This document shows, in pieces, positions 50,959 to 60,980 of a DNA stretch of 64,000 bases (its first letter is position 1; each line of letters opens with the position of its first letter). Below the pieces are notes generated by a model that saw only the letters and a program-made list of their open reading frames with translations, searched no databases and was not told where the DNA came from. The translations under genes were made by a program, and so were the position numbers. The stretch is taken from the NCBI GenBank assembly GCA_000320605.2, contig KB445791.1:390272-454271 (forward strand), written 5' to 3'. This DNA is from Gelatoporia subvermispora B (taxonomy: Eukaryota; Basidiomycota; Agaricomycetes; Polyporales; Gelatoporiaceae).

Positions 50959-51694
50959 ATGCGGGAGGAATACATTATTGGGTACGACAATGCGTCTATA
51001 CTCACGTTCTATGCCGACGTTTCATTTCCAGCGTTATGGGTGTTGATGGGGCAGGCAAATCATCGGTAAGACGCACAGTAAGTGATATCGCGATCTTTGC
51101 TAAACATCTCTTAGCTGGTCAAGTTGCTGAGCAACGACGAGAGCATAGAAATAGGCCACGACGCATCATCTATGTCCAGTCGGACCCGGCCGTCTTGTTC
51201 CTTCAACGTGGATGGGAAAACGGTGGCTCTAATTGACACATATGGAATTGACGGAAATCAAAGGCGCTCTGAGCAATTAGTTGTCCAGAATATGAACAAG
51301 TGTCTCAAAGAGGCGTATGTTGCAACTCTCTGCGTCATATATCTAAAGAGCTAATGTTCGTCATATCAGAGAGAAATCAGGCGCCAAGCGCGCAGGGGTC
51401 CTCTGGTTGCACAGCATCCACCGTGACTCTCCATCAATGATCACAACGGACACGATGGAGGCTCTGGCGGGCTTGTGCGCCACTAGCGCATCTCCTCCAG
51501 ATCTACGCAAAGTAGTGATTGTAATCACTCAATGGGAGACTGTGTCGCAGGACATTGCAGCTGAGAGTGAGGCTCGGTTAAAATCGGAAGGTTTTAAGCG
51601 ACTGTTGAATGCAGGGGCTCGGCTGGAGCGGCATAACGGTACTTTGGACTCAGGGATGCAAATATTGTCGCGTCTCCTTAATAATGACCAGTAG
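50959..51694 (+). CDS. Small P-loop GTPase, unit B
   Basis: Close paralog of the unit A gene. ATG at 50959: MREEYIIG, intron, VMGVDGAGKSS, intron, LVKLLSNDESIEIGHDASSM, VDGKTVALIDTYGIDGNQ, CLKEA. Further on are SGAKRAGVLWLHSIHRDSPS, RKVVIVITQWETVSQDIAAE, and the end LERHNGTLDSGMQILSRLLN, NDQ. G1 (GVDGAGKSS), G3 (DTYG) and TQWE are identical to unit A, while surface positions vary. That pattern suggests selection for nucleotide binding. Gene structure and stop position match unit A. Confidence 0.75.
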
Positions 51695-51700
51695 ATATGT

Positions 51701-53886
51701 TGAGGAGTATAACACTCACTTCGAGAGTGCCGAAAGGTGTATATTTACTCTATGAGTTCTTATATATAGAATATATTACCGCCAAGTACATGTCAACTTT
51801 TCGATAGCTCCATGCATCAAATTCCATCGTCGAAGACATACTGATAATGATTGCGACAGTGTCCAGGTACGTTTCGATACTGCGTGATACTCGATCATTC
51901 GGAGGCCCAAGAACGGCACCTTCAATTTGCAGGGGTACGCTGGAGAACATATCCACTATCTTATGGTGCAGCTTCCTTCGGTTTACGATCTGTTGCAGCG
52001 CATCGACAATCTGGCGTGCGCATGCTCGCGCGTATCGCAGGGAGCTGCCCGTCCAGCTTGTGCCACAGGCCTTCGCGCTAGCCTCGCATGCGAAGAGCAC
52101 GTGGGACGAGCCCTCGAGGTCACCATGCACATTTGGCGCACACCCATAGCATATGGCACCACGCCGGCCGATAGCATCCCAACCAACGTAGTCGTTCTAC
52201 CGCGAGAGGATAGTCCGACACCAGCGGAACATCGCGCTGAGGTACGGGCACAAAGCTATTGTCACCGCTCGACCGCGGAGCAGCACCAGCTTTGGGGCCG
52301 AGGTGATTGCGGCCGATGTTGTTCCAGCAACGTGAGCGTCTGCTTCATGAGCCGGGCGGCGACGTCGATAAGCACAGGAGCACGAATATTGGATGTGCAT
52401 GGGGACTGGGAGGTTTGATGGGTGTCTTGTGCGCGCGAGCGCTACGCTCTCTGCGAGTCCAGCTCGTATATAGAGTGCACGGTCTGTCAGGGAACAGATG
52501 TAAATGGAGGAAGCGGAGGGCGAACGCTGCACTCTGCACGACACTACAGTAGCAAGTGTAGTCCAGTTCTCGGTGAATATACGGACAAGGACCCGGCGTA
52601 GGCGCAGATGCTTCACGCCCTTCAGGCCAACAGGACGTTCCTGGCTGCAGAGAGGTATGTCGTGTGTATGTGCATCAGCGGATAGTCATGTGCTGATTGT
52701 GGTGCTCGTCAGAAGGGCTTTACTTTAGCGAAGGAGACGCGCGAGAAGGTGAGTGACAGGCTGTGGCTATTGTGATCTCGTGTTAATTTACATATAGGCA
52801 ACACGCCGCAAGGGAAGCGGTCTAGGATGGAGAATTAGAGAAGGGGCTGAAACGCTGGAGGACGTAGGACGAGGCCGGAATGAGGAGGGGGGGGGGGGGC
52901 GGACAGGGATAGAGGAGGGATGGAGGCGCAGCGAGGGGAATGGCATCCGAGATTGTAGAGGGGATCAGGAACGGCAGGGGGAGATGGTGAGCCGGGAAGA
53001 GAGGGACATAGTACGTTCCGGATGGATGTAGCCAGATTGTCGAGCAATGAATGGGGTTCTGTGATATGACCCAGACGCGCGACTAGGGTAGCTCACGAGG
53101 ACGCAGCATAGTTCGTCAATCCAAATGCGCCGGTGCGCGCTATAGCTCGTAAGACGTGTGTTCAGGGTCGCTGGGGGTGGAACGTGGAGGTCGCGACGTA
53201 CTGGACCCAGCTGCAGTCAGCGCGCGAAGAGCATGGCGGTGAAGCCGCGCCTTGTCCCGCAAGGCACGTGTTCACAGTTATTCTCACGCCGCGAGAGCCT
53301 CCGCCACAAGTACTTGCGCTGTTCGTATCTCTCTGAAGACGAGTAGGCAAGACTCTACCGTCGTTCTGAGATTGAGCATGTAGGGCAAACACTAAATTCG
53401 TTCTGGAACGTTGCCTGCCTCCGCCAGCCCGAGAACGGCATTCAAATGATTTTCCATGGGCTTAAGGACAAGATTGGGAAAGAATCCAGCCACACGCCAT
53501 CGATTGACCATTCAAGCGGTCAAAGTTCGCGGCCTCGTGAGCAGTGCTTCTCTTGAGTGTTGTTCCGAATGTCACTGATACGGATGTGCCTCCTTTGCGT
53601 TTCTGAGTTGGACACATCGGCGTCACCGGCGTCGTACTACTGAACGACCAGTGGTTATCGTGAACAACGACAGACTGCAAACGTCACTACTGAGTACAGG
53701 GCAAGTAAACGTATAGGTCCTTTAGCCATAGGTACCAACCTATTTGAGGCGCACCGTCACTAGACAATGAAAACGAACGCTGATACACGTGGACTTTCGA
53801 TTATAGCGCTATAAGGTTCAATGCGTCGTCACTTGCCTTATGCTGTGCAATAAACCTGGTCATTGAGGAGAATACCTCTGGACTAG
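51701..53886. other. Spacer, 2.2 kb, no secure gene
   Basis: Minus 52130-51750 is open for 126 codons (includes RSIETYLDTVAIIISMSSTM). A related YLD motif occurs in the A-side spacer on the same strand, so a further minus-strand gene may once have been part of the block. No family recognised. A run of 13 G lies at 52887-52899. Nothing else seen. Confidence 0.35.
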
Positions 53887-54555
53887 ATCTCAGAAGTAGC
53901 ACAGGCATTGTCTTATTTGCATAAACTGGGAGTTGTGCATGGTGATCTCAAAGGTGTAAGCTGACTCCATCACTTCCACTGGTCAGGAAACTCATTCTGT
54001 TGATACAGTCAAACATCCTTGTCAATGAGACCGGAAGCGCCTGTCTTGGCGAGTTTGGACTGGCGAGCTTGAGTTATCAAAACATGCTGACGACAATGTC
54101 TATCAAGGGGAGATCTATGCGCTGGGCAGCACCCGAGCTACTCAATCCAGACTTGTTTGGCCTCCAGCATGTCATACCCACCCTGTTCAGTGATGTGTTC
54201 TCGTTCAGACATGTTATCTGGGAGGTATGTTACCCCGTAGACCGATAGGTACCCGGGTGATCTCATATGTTTGGTCTAGATATTCACCGGAGGATACCCA
54301 TTCCATCGTCACAAGAGTGCAGCAGTAGTTATATTGAATATCATGCGTGGAGACCGCCCTCAGCGACCTCGCCAGGCCACTACCCTTGGTTATTATGACG
54401 ACGTCTGGGCCCTTACAGAAGAATGCTGGCAGCACGCAATCGATAAACGACCACATGTTTCCGATATCATTCCGCGTTTACATGCCGCCCTTGAAGTGTT
54501 TGATGCGCTTGGCGAGCTTCCAGTACCCGAGACATGGCCGCTGGAGGTGGACTAG
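53887..54555 (+). pseudogene. TKL-type kinase, C-lobe only
   Basis: C-terminal half of a serine/threonine kinase of the basidiomycete TKL group. Exons read ISEVAQALSYLHKLGVVHGD LK (catalytic loop kept), SNILVNETGSACLGEFGLAS, RWAAPELLNPDLFG, DVFSFRHVIWE, IFTGGYPFHRHK and RPQRPRQATTLGY. It ends LPVPETWPLEVD, TAG at 54553-54555. No N-lobe (Gly-rich loop, VAxK Lys, helix C Glu) is found upstream; 53.7-53.88 kb has no such sequence. The metal-binding DFG is GEFG (Asp to Glu). Without the N-lobe it cannot be an active kinase. The C-lobe frame is otherwise open, so the loss may be fairly recent. It is related to the intact kinase at 58.3-60.15 kb. Confidence 0.75.
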
Positions 54556-54957
54556 TTGATAGTTGGTGCAACAGCGGGTGTAATTGTAGCTCGATTCGGA
54601 TCCATTTACTTTGATAGCACCTTGTACCGGAACAAGATGTACGTTGAAAGAAGGTCTACGGTAGTGACTACGAATGACACCGAGGTCTCTACGAGAGATC
54701 GATTCCATGAGCACGGGCCTGAAGCGAAAGACATAAATGTCCGAAAAAGATGCGTACTCTACGACCCTAGATGAGAAGAAAGCGGTTAGATGAGAACATA
54801 CTTTACCACCCAGCGTGTCCGTCTAATGACATCTCGATCTGCTGACAGAGGTGGTGCCAGGAGATATCTCATCTGTGGCTATATGCGTGCAAATTGCACG
54901 CTACAAACATAATGATTCGTAAATATTGCTACAACGACCTATCCATGTCAAACGACG
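54556..54957. other. Short spacer before unit C
   Basis: No feature recognised between the kinase remnant and the decayed GTPase-like gene. Confidence 0.45.
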
Positions 54958-55860
54958 TCATCTAAGTGGACGGGCGCGGGTAATACGGCGGAAGAGGTCA
55001 GAAAGATGGTTGGACACCAAACATGCTGCGAACAGGGGACCTTCGTGCAGGGGAAATTGGGGCGACAGGGGGGAAATTGTACGAAATGATGTATCGCACG
55101 TCGCAGATAGTGATATGTCAACACTATTGCCACCACCACAGGTCTCCGGGATAATGTCTAATGCGCGGAACTCGGTGAGGCCTCGGATTCACGATCTCAC
55201 CATCCAAGTCTGCTATCCTCTTGCTCAACGAGTCCAGGACCAGCTCGACGGGATCCGAGGGGCACTGACCATTCTCGATATTGTGCCTTTTCCGTTGTAG
55301 GATAACCTTTCACCGATTACCCCAGCTGTCCAACAGTTCTTTCACCATGAGGTTCACTGACCGACTGACATGGGTGTTCGCGGAACATGTCCCGCCCTTC
55401 GCCAGCTCCATCTGGAAGCGCAGCACCATGCGCTGGGCAGACAGCAACTTGCGCAGGATAAGCTGCGCCAACTCGAGCCCATCATCATGCTTAAGGATGG
55501 CCGCTCCTGAGCGTTCTGACGAGTTTGCAGCGATGATGCACAAGGAGGCTCGCGGCTGCGATCATATCGAGCCTGTCCCGTAGCGTAGCGGGCACGGACA
55601 CTGTCACTTCCGCATATCGCACGGTACAGCGAGATATGTCGGGGGACGCGTGGGTCGGTATCTCGATCGCCGATCTGGTAAGTGTAGATAACATCGGCGA
55701 GCTTCCGCCCCCTTTCGCCTTGCGTGGAAGCTGTCGTCATTTGGGGTCATCAGTAAGCAGGAGATACCATCCACTGCATGTAGACAACTCACTCAGTAAC
55801 GACAAAGATCGCAACTTTCACCAAGAGTTTTCGCGCTATACGTGACTGGTTCTACACTGT
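54958..55860 (-). pseudogene. Degenerate GTPase-like gene, unit C (broken)
   Basis: Remnant of the minus-strand gene. Pieces on different frames: LVKVAIFVVTE, GRKLADVIYTYQIGDRDTD, HISLYRAICGSD, then after a frame change RSGAAILKHDDGLELAQLIL, RKLLSAQRMVLRFQMELAKG, then DSLSKRIADLDGEIVNPRP and the end LVSNHLSDLFRRITRARPLR with TGA at 54958-54960. These line up in order with units A and B. The P-loop part is absent. Several frame changes make one protein impossible. Confidence 0.65.
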
Positions 55861-56795
55861 CCAACCTTGAACCGAGCACTCTTCTCTGCTGTCTATCATC
55901 CTGGGAAGCATTCTACTCCACTCCAAGACAGCAACGGCCTTTTATCAATCGTTGAAAAGTACGAGTAGTTTAGAAATATCAGTTCGATGGAGACGGAGGC
56001 GAGCTTTACGATCGTGGATGAGACTGCTGCGCGGGGTTGGAAGGCTCGACTGCTGCGGTGCGACAAGCGGACTTTGAACCCGGCAGTATATACACTGGTA
56101 ACACTCTCGAACCTCGAAATTCGAAATTCGAGCGGAGTTTTGAGCTCTTGATCGACTCTGTCACTTTGCGGGGACTCCGGAAATGTTTCCCTAGCTCCTG
56201 CGTATGCTATATCACGAACGACTCAGGCTATGCTATGCCGAATGACGTTTGCCAAGCTACCTAACATAAGAACCCCTCGTCACCCAGTCGGTGCAGTCTA
56301 TGCTTGAGAACTCCGCTCTAGATTCTCCGCGTCATGGTTGCAAGATCCAGCGCGCCTCAACATATCCTGGACAATAGGGTTTTGTGGGACCGTGTCAGCA
56401 GTGGTGCCGGGTCACCAATCGCTGCCCACTCGTTTGTACGTCATTGCAAGGGTTGCAACTCATCGCAAAAGCTGTGTAGCTTCACCAGAGGGAAGAGACT
56501 CGTCAAACTCCTCTGCTTCATATGTCTTTCAAGTCACAAGACATTGCTTCTCGCCATGCATACCCTTGTTGGGTTTTCTGCCGCGCTCGTGACCGGATGT
56601 CCCACCACTGGTGTAGATCAAGACCTCCTTACGACAGAGGAATCAAACTGCGCCTAAAAATTTCTTGAACATCCTCGAGCTCTTTCATTGCATTGCGCAT
56701 ATCCTGTTTCTACAGGTCTATATATGTAACAGGAATATGTAATCATGATATCGCCCGCAGGTAGATTCCAATGGACTCACAGTGTAATTGTTCAA

Positions 56796-57360
56796 CGTCA
56801 TGGGAGTAGATGGGGCTGGGAAGTTATCGGTGCGTAGCGCAGTCGGTAATACTGCGCCTTCGCTGAATATCTCGTAGATGGTCAGGTTACTGGGCAAAGA
56901 TGAACGCATCGTTATCGGCCACGAGTCTTCTGAAATTTCCAGTATTACACCACCATCGACATCATTTTCATGTGCACAATGTCAAGGTATCTCTGGTCGA
57001 CAGATACGGCATCGACGGGTCCCGCATGACATCTGGGAAAGCGTATCCAGATTCGTGGCATTCATACAAGAGGCTTACTCGCATCACGGAAGATAGGAGA
57101 CAGGTAGGCGAACGCGCAGTAATCGTCCGTCTGCACAGTCTGGACTGCCAGGACCCGGCAATGATTGCAGCGGCTACCATGAGTTACCTTATGGCGCGCG
57201 GACGTTCCCTCCGGCGCGGGCCTGTCGTTTTCGAGTATGATGCTCACCTGCGATCTAAAAACTACAAGGAGCTGCTAGAAGCATGGACTCGGATTGAGCG
57301 TCACGATGATAATGTGGATTCCGGCATGCGACTCCTGCCACGCTTCCCCGAGAATACTAC
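56796..57360 (+). pseudogene. Small GTPase, unit C (broken)
   Basis: Remnant of the plus-strand gene. The P-loop reads VMGVDGAGKLS (Ser/Thr lost), then MVRLLGKDERIVIGHESSEI. A frame change near 56965 precedes VKVSLVDRYGIDGSRM. Later VIVRLHSLDCQDP and RIERHDDNVDSGMRLLPRFP match the end of A and B. The TQWE motif is gone (FEYD). One frameshift plus loss of two nucleotide-binding motifs indicates a pseudogene. Confidence 0.65.
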
Positions 57361-58321
57361 AAGAATCCTTCGAATTCAACCTTCATGGTATGAGTCGCGA
57401 CGTTGGCGTCAAAGTTCGATGGGCCTGGGTGATGCATCTGCATTACGAACTCTGGCAATGTTCAATATACATGCCATGGCAACGATGGGACGTGTGCAGT
57501 ATTTGTGCTAGTTGTGGTGCTGCTTGTTCCGTCAACGTCGTTGCCTCGTTCCTAGCGCTCGATAGCAGAATACAGGAACAGTTCTGTTCACATATGGTCA
57601 TCTAATGTCAGTCTTTGGCATATGGCTTACTCGAGATTCATCGCGTTTGTGGGCGCACCGGAAAACCAACTTGAGACAATGTCCCCGATGTCATTGATAC
57701 CTCCGGCGCGAAGACTAGCAAGCGCCTTTCAGGTAAGCGCCCCGATAGGTCTGCCACATGTGATCAAGCTGCCTCAAGCAGTTGCCAGGCTTGGCCAAGT
57801 TGCAAACTTTGTACCGCCCTTGACGCTCCATTGATCGGCCATGGCATTCGTGGGGGGACCCGTCGAAATGTAAGAGAGACGAGTGCACAATACATGACCC
57901 AGTACATCGGCTTTGCCAAATCCGGCACGACTATGCTGTGGATACCTCCTTGTCTCGGTAACAAACACTGCGTCGATACTCAACAGGACGGCTTATATAG
58001 TATGGAGATGCTCGTATCAGACATGCATGGGTAAGTCCCTTGTACATTTTGAATCTATTGACAGGACTTCCATTCTGATGGACGCTCCTCAGGTACCTAT
58101 ATATCCTAGTCCGCACCTCCTAAGCCCGCTCTTGATAGTACTACCTTTCTCTCAGCGATCATCATATAGCTCTCCCACTTGGATCCTCCTGTATATATCT
58201 CAGGCGCTTTCTGATTGATCGCACTGCTAGGTATATATGATGGAAGCTTCGTATGATCAGGTTGTTTTAGAGATCAATCCACTGCTCGATTAGCATCACT
58301 GACCGCTACTGGTAGCATTCG
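57361..58321. other. Upstream region of the kinase gene
   Basis: Likely holds 5' exons and promoter of the kinase. Open plus-strand pieces at 57622-57830 (FIAFVGAPENQLETMSP) and 57890-58030 (TQYIGFAKSGTTMLWIPPCL) are protein-like but could not be linked with confidence. Confidence 0.35.
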
Positions 58322-60151
58322 TTGGACCTCTTGCGTGGCTATTACGATAGAATAAGATCCGCTTCTCCGAATTTTCCGATATACAAGGTGATCATTCGAT
58401 CGCCTGTTCGATGGCATGGGTGCTTATCTGGATGGCAGGATACCTTTCAGCAACTTGTGTTGGTCTCCGGCGAATATGCACTCGATGCCACAGCTCAACG
58501 AGAAGGCATACACTGTGGGTCTTCTCCAATTCGCATCGTTGTCGTTTTCAGTGATATACGAACCATGCCAGTTGACGCAAGCATCTTGGAGTGGTACGCT
58601 AGCTTCTGCGATTGGATCCAGTCGAAAGCAAGTGCGGACCTAGTAGCCGTCCTTCCTCAATCTGAAGCAGTGAAGCTGGAGTTAAAGGATTACTTCGAAC
58701 AATGTCCTGTTGCCGTGCGCCAGGTCTGTGGGCATTCAAGAGCGCCAGGTCGTCCCTGATATGCACATCACTCACTTGTTATACAGCACACCAGCATCCC
58801 GTTATTATTTCAGCCCAGCTACGACGAGATACTCGACAGCTTGAGAGATGTTATGTCGTCTCGTGAAAGCGTTCGGATCTGGACAAACTTGAAAGGTGCA
58901 GAAGCTCGGGCTGTGATTGAGCTTCTGGACGCGGTAGGCTCGCACGGTTCGGCCAATCCGCATGCTCTAAAAGCGGCCTAGATCCTGGACAAACTAAGTG
59001 CTCAAGATCGTCTTTGGAGGCCCTGCATAGACGTCACAAGAAAGTTATGTGGAAAACTGAAGTTCTTTCCTGCGTCCTTTAGCCTACCTCCGGGATCAGT
59101 CACAATGCTTAGCAACAGACCACTGGGAAGCGGAGGGTTTGCTGATGTCTACAAAGGACAGCGTAACGGAAATGAGGTTGCGCTGAAAGTCATACGCATT
59201 CAGGACCGCGAATCTAGTGATGCTCGTCATGCCAAGGTTTGCTTTCGTTATTTGCTTTCGTTATTTTCTCGACTTGAACCATCTCAATCAATGACATCGT
59301 GCAGATGTTCACCCAGGAGGCAGTGATTTGGAAGCGTTTGCAGCACCCGAACATAGTCCCATTTCATGGAGTAGATGTGACCTTGTTCCCATCGCAAACG
59401 ACTCTCGTGTCCGACTGGATGCCTCGCGGGAGACTTGTGGGCGAGTATTTACACAGGAATCCGAGCGCTAACAGACTCAGATTGGTGAGCGTACTGATCC
59501 TACATTTCTACGGTACCAATAACACAGAGGTTAGCTTTTGGACGTTACAGAGGGTCTAGCATATCTCCACGGGCTCGACATTGTCCATGGAGACCTGAAG
59601 AGTGTGCGTCCATTGCATCCTCGAACTATCGACGATTTAACTTACAAGATAGTGCAGATGAATATCCTCGTCGACCGGCAACATGTAGCACGCATCTCGG
59701 ACTTCGGACTGACTTACTTGAACTACCAGAGTCAAGTGGTATCACGCTCTGCAGGAGTCGATATCGGCACTGTCCGTTGGTCTTCGCCTGAGCTCATCGA
59801 TCCGCAACAGTTTGGTTTGGATGACACCGGTCCGACTCGACCAAGTGACATTTATGCGCTGTCGATGGTGATGTGGGAGGTCAGTGACAACGTTGCGACT
59901 TGCCACATGATCATCCATATTATTCCCAGATATTTACTGGAGAACTTCCCTTCGCTGAATGCGCACGAGACGCAACGGTGATTAATCGCATTCTCAGAGA
60001 AGAGCGCCCCGTGAGGCCTGACGCGCAAACTGCACCTCACCTGTCCGGTGAAATCTGGTCTTTGATGGAACGTTGCTGGGAACAGGATTGGAAGGCACGG
60101 CCAGACGCCCCTATGATCGTTATAGCTGTACAACGAATGTTAGAGTTCTAG
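58322..60151 (+). CDS. TKL-type protein kinase with N-terminal extension
   Basis: Serine/threonine kinase of the expanded basidiomycete TKL group. The first resolved exon (58322-58720) encodes an unrecognised domain (LDLLRGYYDRIRSASPNFPI, PIRIVVVFSDIRTMPVDASI). A helical linker follows (PSYDEILDSLRDVMSSRES, LKGAEARAVIELLDA), with a 51-base intron that removes an apparent stop near 58980, then ILDKLSAQDRLWRPCIDVTR. The kinase domain has the Gly loop GSGGFADVYKG, VALKVI with the catalytic Lys, QEAVIWKRL with the helix C Glu, YLHGLDIVHGDLKS, intron, NILVDRQHVARISDFGL, SSPELIDP, DIYALSMVMWE, and ends MIVIAVQRMLEF, TAG at 60149-60151. All catalytic residues are present. The true start lies upstream. 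Confidence 0.8.
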
Positions 60152-60598
60152 TTATATTGTTTGATTGCACCAGGAAAAGATCCTGCTTGCCTTTCCTGAA
60201 TTTTCAGATAGTTGGCGCGACTTGGACGGCTTTTTAACGCGCGGAAAGGCAGGGAAGGCGTTTGCAAGCTTCAGATGGCCTGAGGCCTCGAAAGGCAGTC
60301 GAAAGATGTCAAATCCTCCCAGTGCACGTTGGCGGCGGTTCGAAGGGTAGCAACTCGCGTCCAACAAACTATATCCTGACAGCTCCAAGGGCTACCGTGT
60401 CTTAGCTAAACGTTTCGCACTGGAAAGTGGGAATTTCTCCCGATACACGTGAGTACAATGCAAGACTGGTCGTCGCCTGTCACGAGTCTATGCCTCGCGC
60501 ATTCCGAGCGCTCAACGTTCAACAGTCCATCTCACATCGCCCTCATCTTGTCATTCCGTGTCATTTCGTCACAGAGCTTCTTTCCCTTCGCTCTGCGT
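60152..60598. other. Intergenic between convergent genes
   Basis: No feature recognised. Confidence 0.5.
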
Positions 60599-60865
60599 TC
60601 AGAGCGCTGTGATGAACGCACCCGCAAGCATGCCGACCACGGTCATACCCAGCGCGACCATCTGTGCCTTGCCCGGACCCGCGAACCGCGCGAACGCAGT
60701 ATTGTCACTGCCGCTCACCCCCGCGCCCGAGTTCGTGCCCGAGCCAGACGCGGAGCTACGAGAAACCAATAGGTTGCGTCTCCGTCGTGCTCTATGCAGC
60801 CGCCGAGGTCGCCGAGGCAAGTCTACAGACAAATTCAGGGTCCGTATCCCGTGACTTGGACACAC
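60599..60865 (-). CDS. Tail of a small Ser/Gly-rich membrane or anchored protein
   Basis: Minus-strand frame ending VSRSSASGSGTNSGAGVSGS, DNTAFARFAGPGKAQ, then the hydrophobic tail MVALGMTVVGMLAGAFITAL. A Ser/Gly-rich spacer with a terminal hydrophobic segment and no charged residue after it resembles a GPI-anchor signal or a tail anchor. Only the last 40-60 residues look coding. The first part of the frame (RRPRRLHRARRRR) is Arg rich and may be intron or non-coding, and no start or signal peptide was found in the 115 bases before CSE1. Low confidence in extent. Confidence 0.35.
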   Translation of the reverse strand: MCPSHGIRTLNLSVDLPRRPRRLHRARRRRNLLVSRSSASGSGTNSGAGVSGSDNTAFARFAGPGKAQMVALGMTVVGMLAGAFITAL

Positions 60866-60980
60866 GTGATGTGAATAGGGTTAGGTGCTAATGGGCGCTT
60901 GCCAAAACGGTGGCCGGAAACGCGACCGAGCCACCATCGCGCACCTTCTCCTCTTTCTGTTCAACCATAATCTTTCTATC

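Larger units (their letters stand above)
47633..51700. repeat. Segmental repeat unit B (about 4.07 kb)
   Basis: Second direct copy of the GTPase-pair block, aligned to unit A with an offset of about 5,580 bases and small indels, for example about ten extra bases at 48214-48224 near the end of the minus-strand gene. Confidence 0.85.
54955..57400. repeat. Segmental repeat unit C (diverged, shortened)
   Basis: Third copy of the GTPase-pair block in the same orientation. The spacer still shows unit A/B sequence near 56310-56340 (gaactccgctctagattctccgcgtcatgg against gactccgcgctgcattctccgcgtcat). The central part is shorter than in A and B, and both genes are disrupted. Confidence 0.65.

Noticed and set aside
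42047..57400. Repeat units as a transposon or integrated virus
   Set aside because: No transposase, integrase, reverse transcriptase, terminal repeats or capsid-like genes are seen; the content is host-like intron-containing genes.
58960..58985. In-frame stop (TAG) that would break the kinase gene
   Set aside because: A 51-base intron with GTAGGC donor and CCTAG acceptor removes it and restores ELLDA-ILDKL in phase, matching the usual linker.
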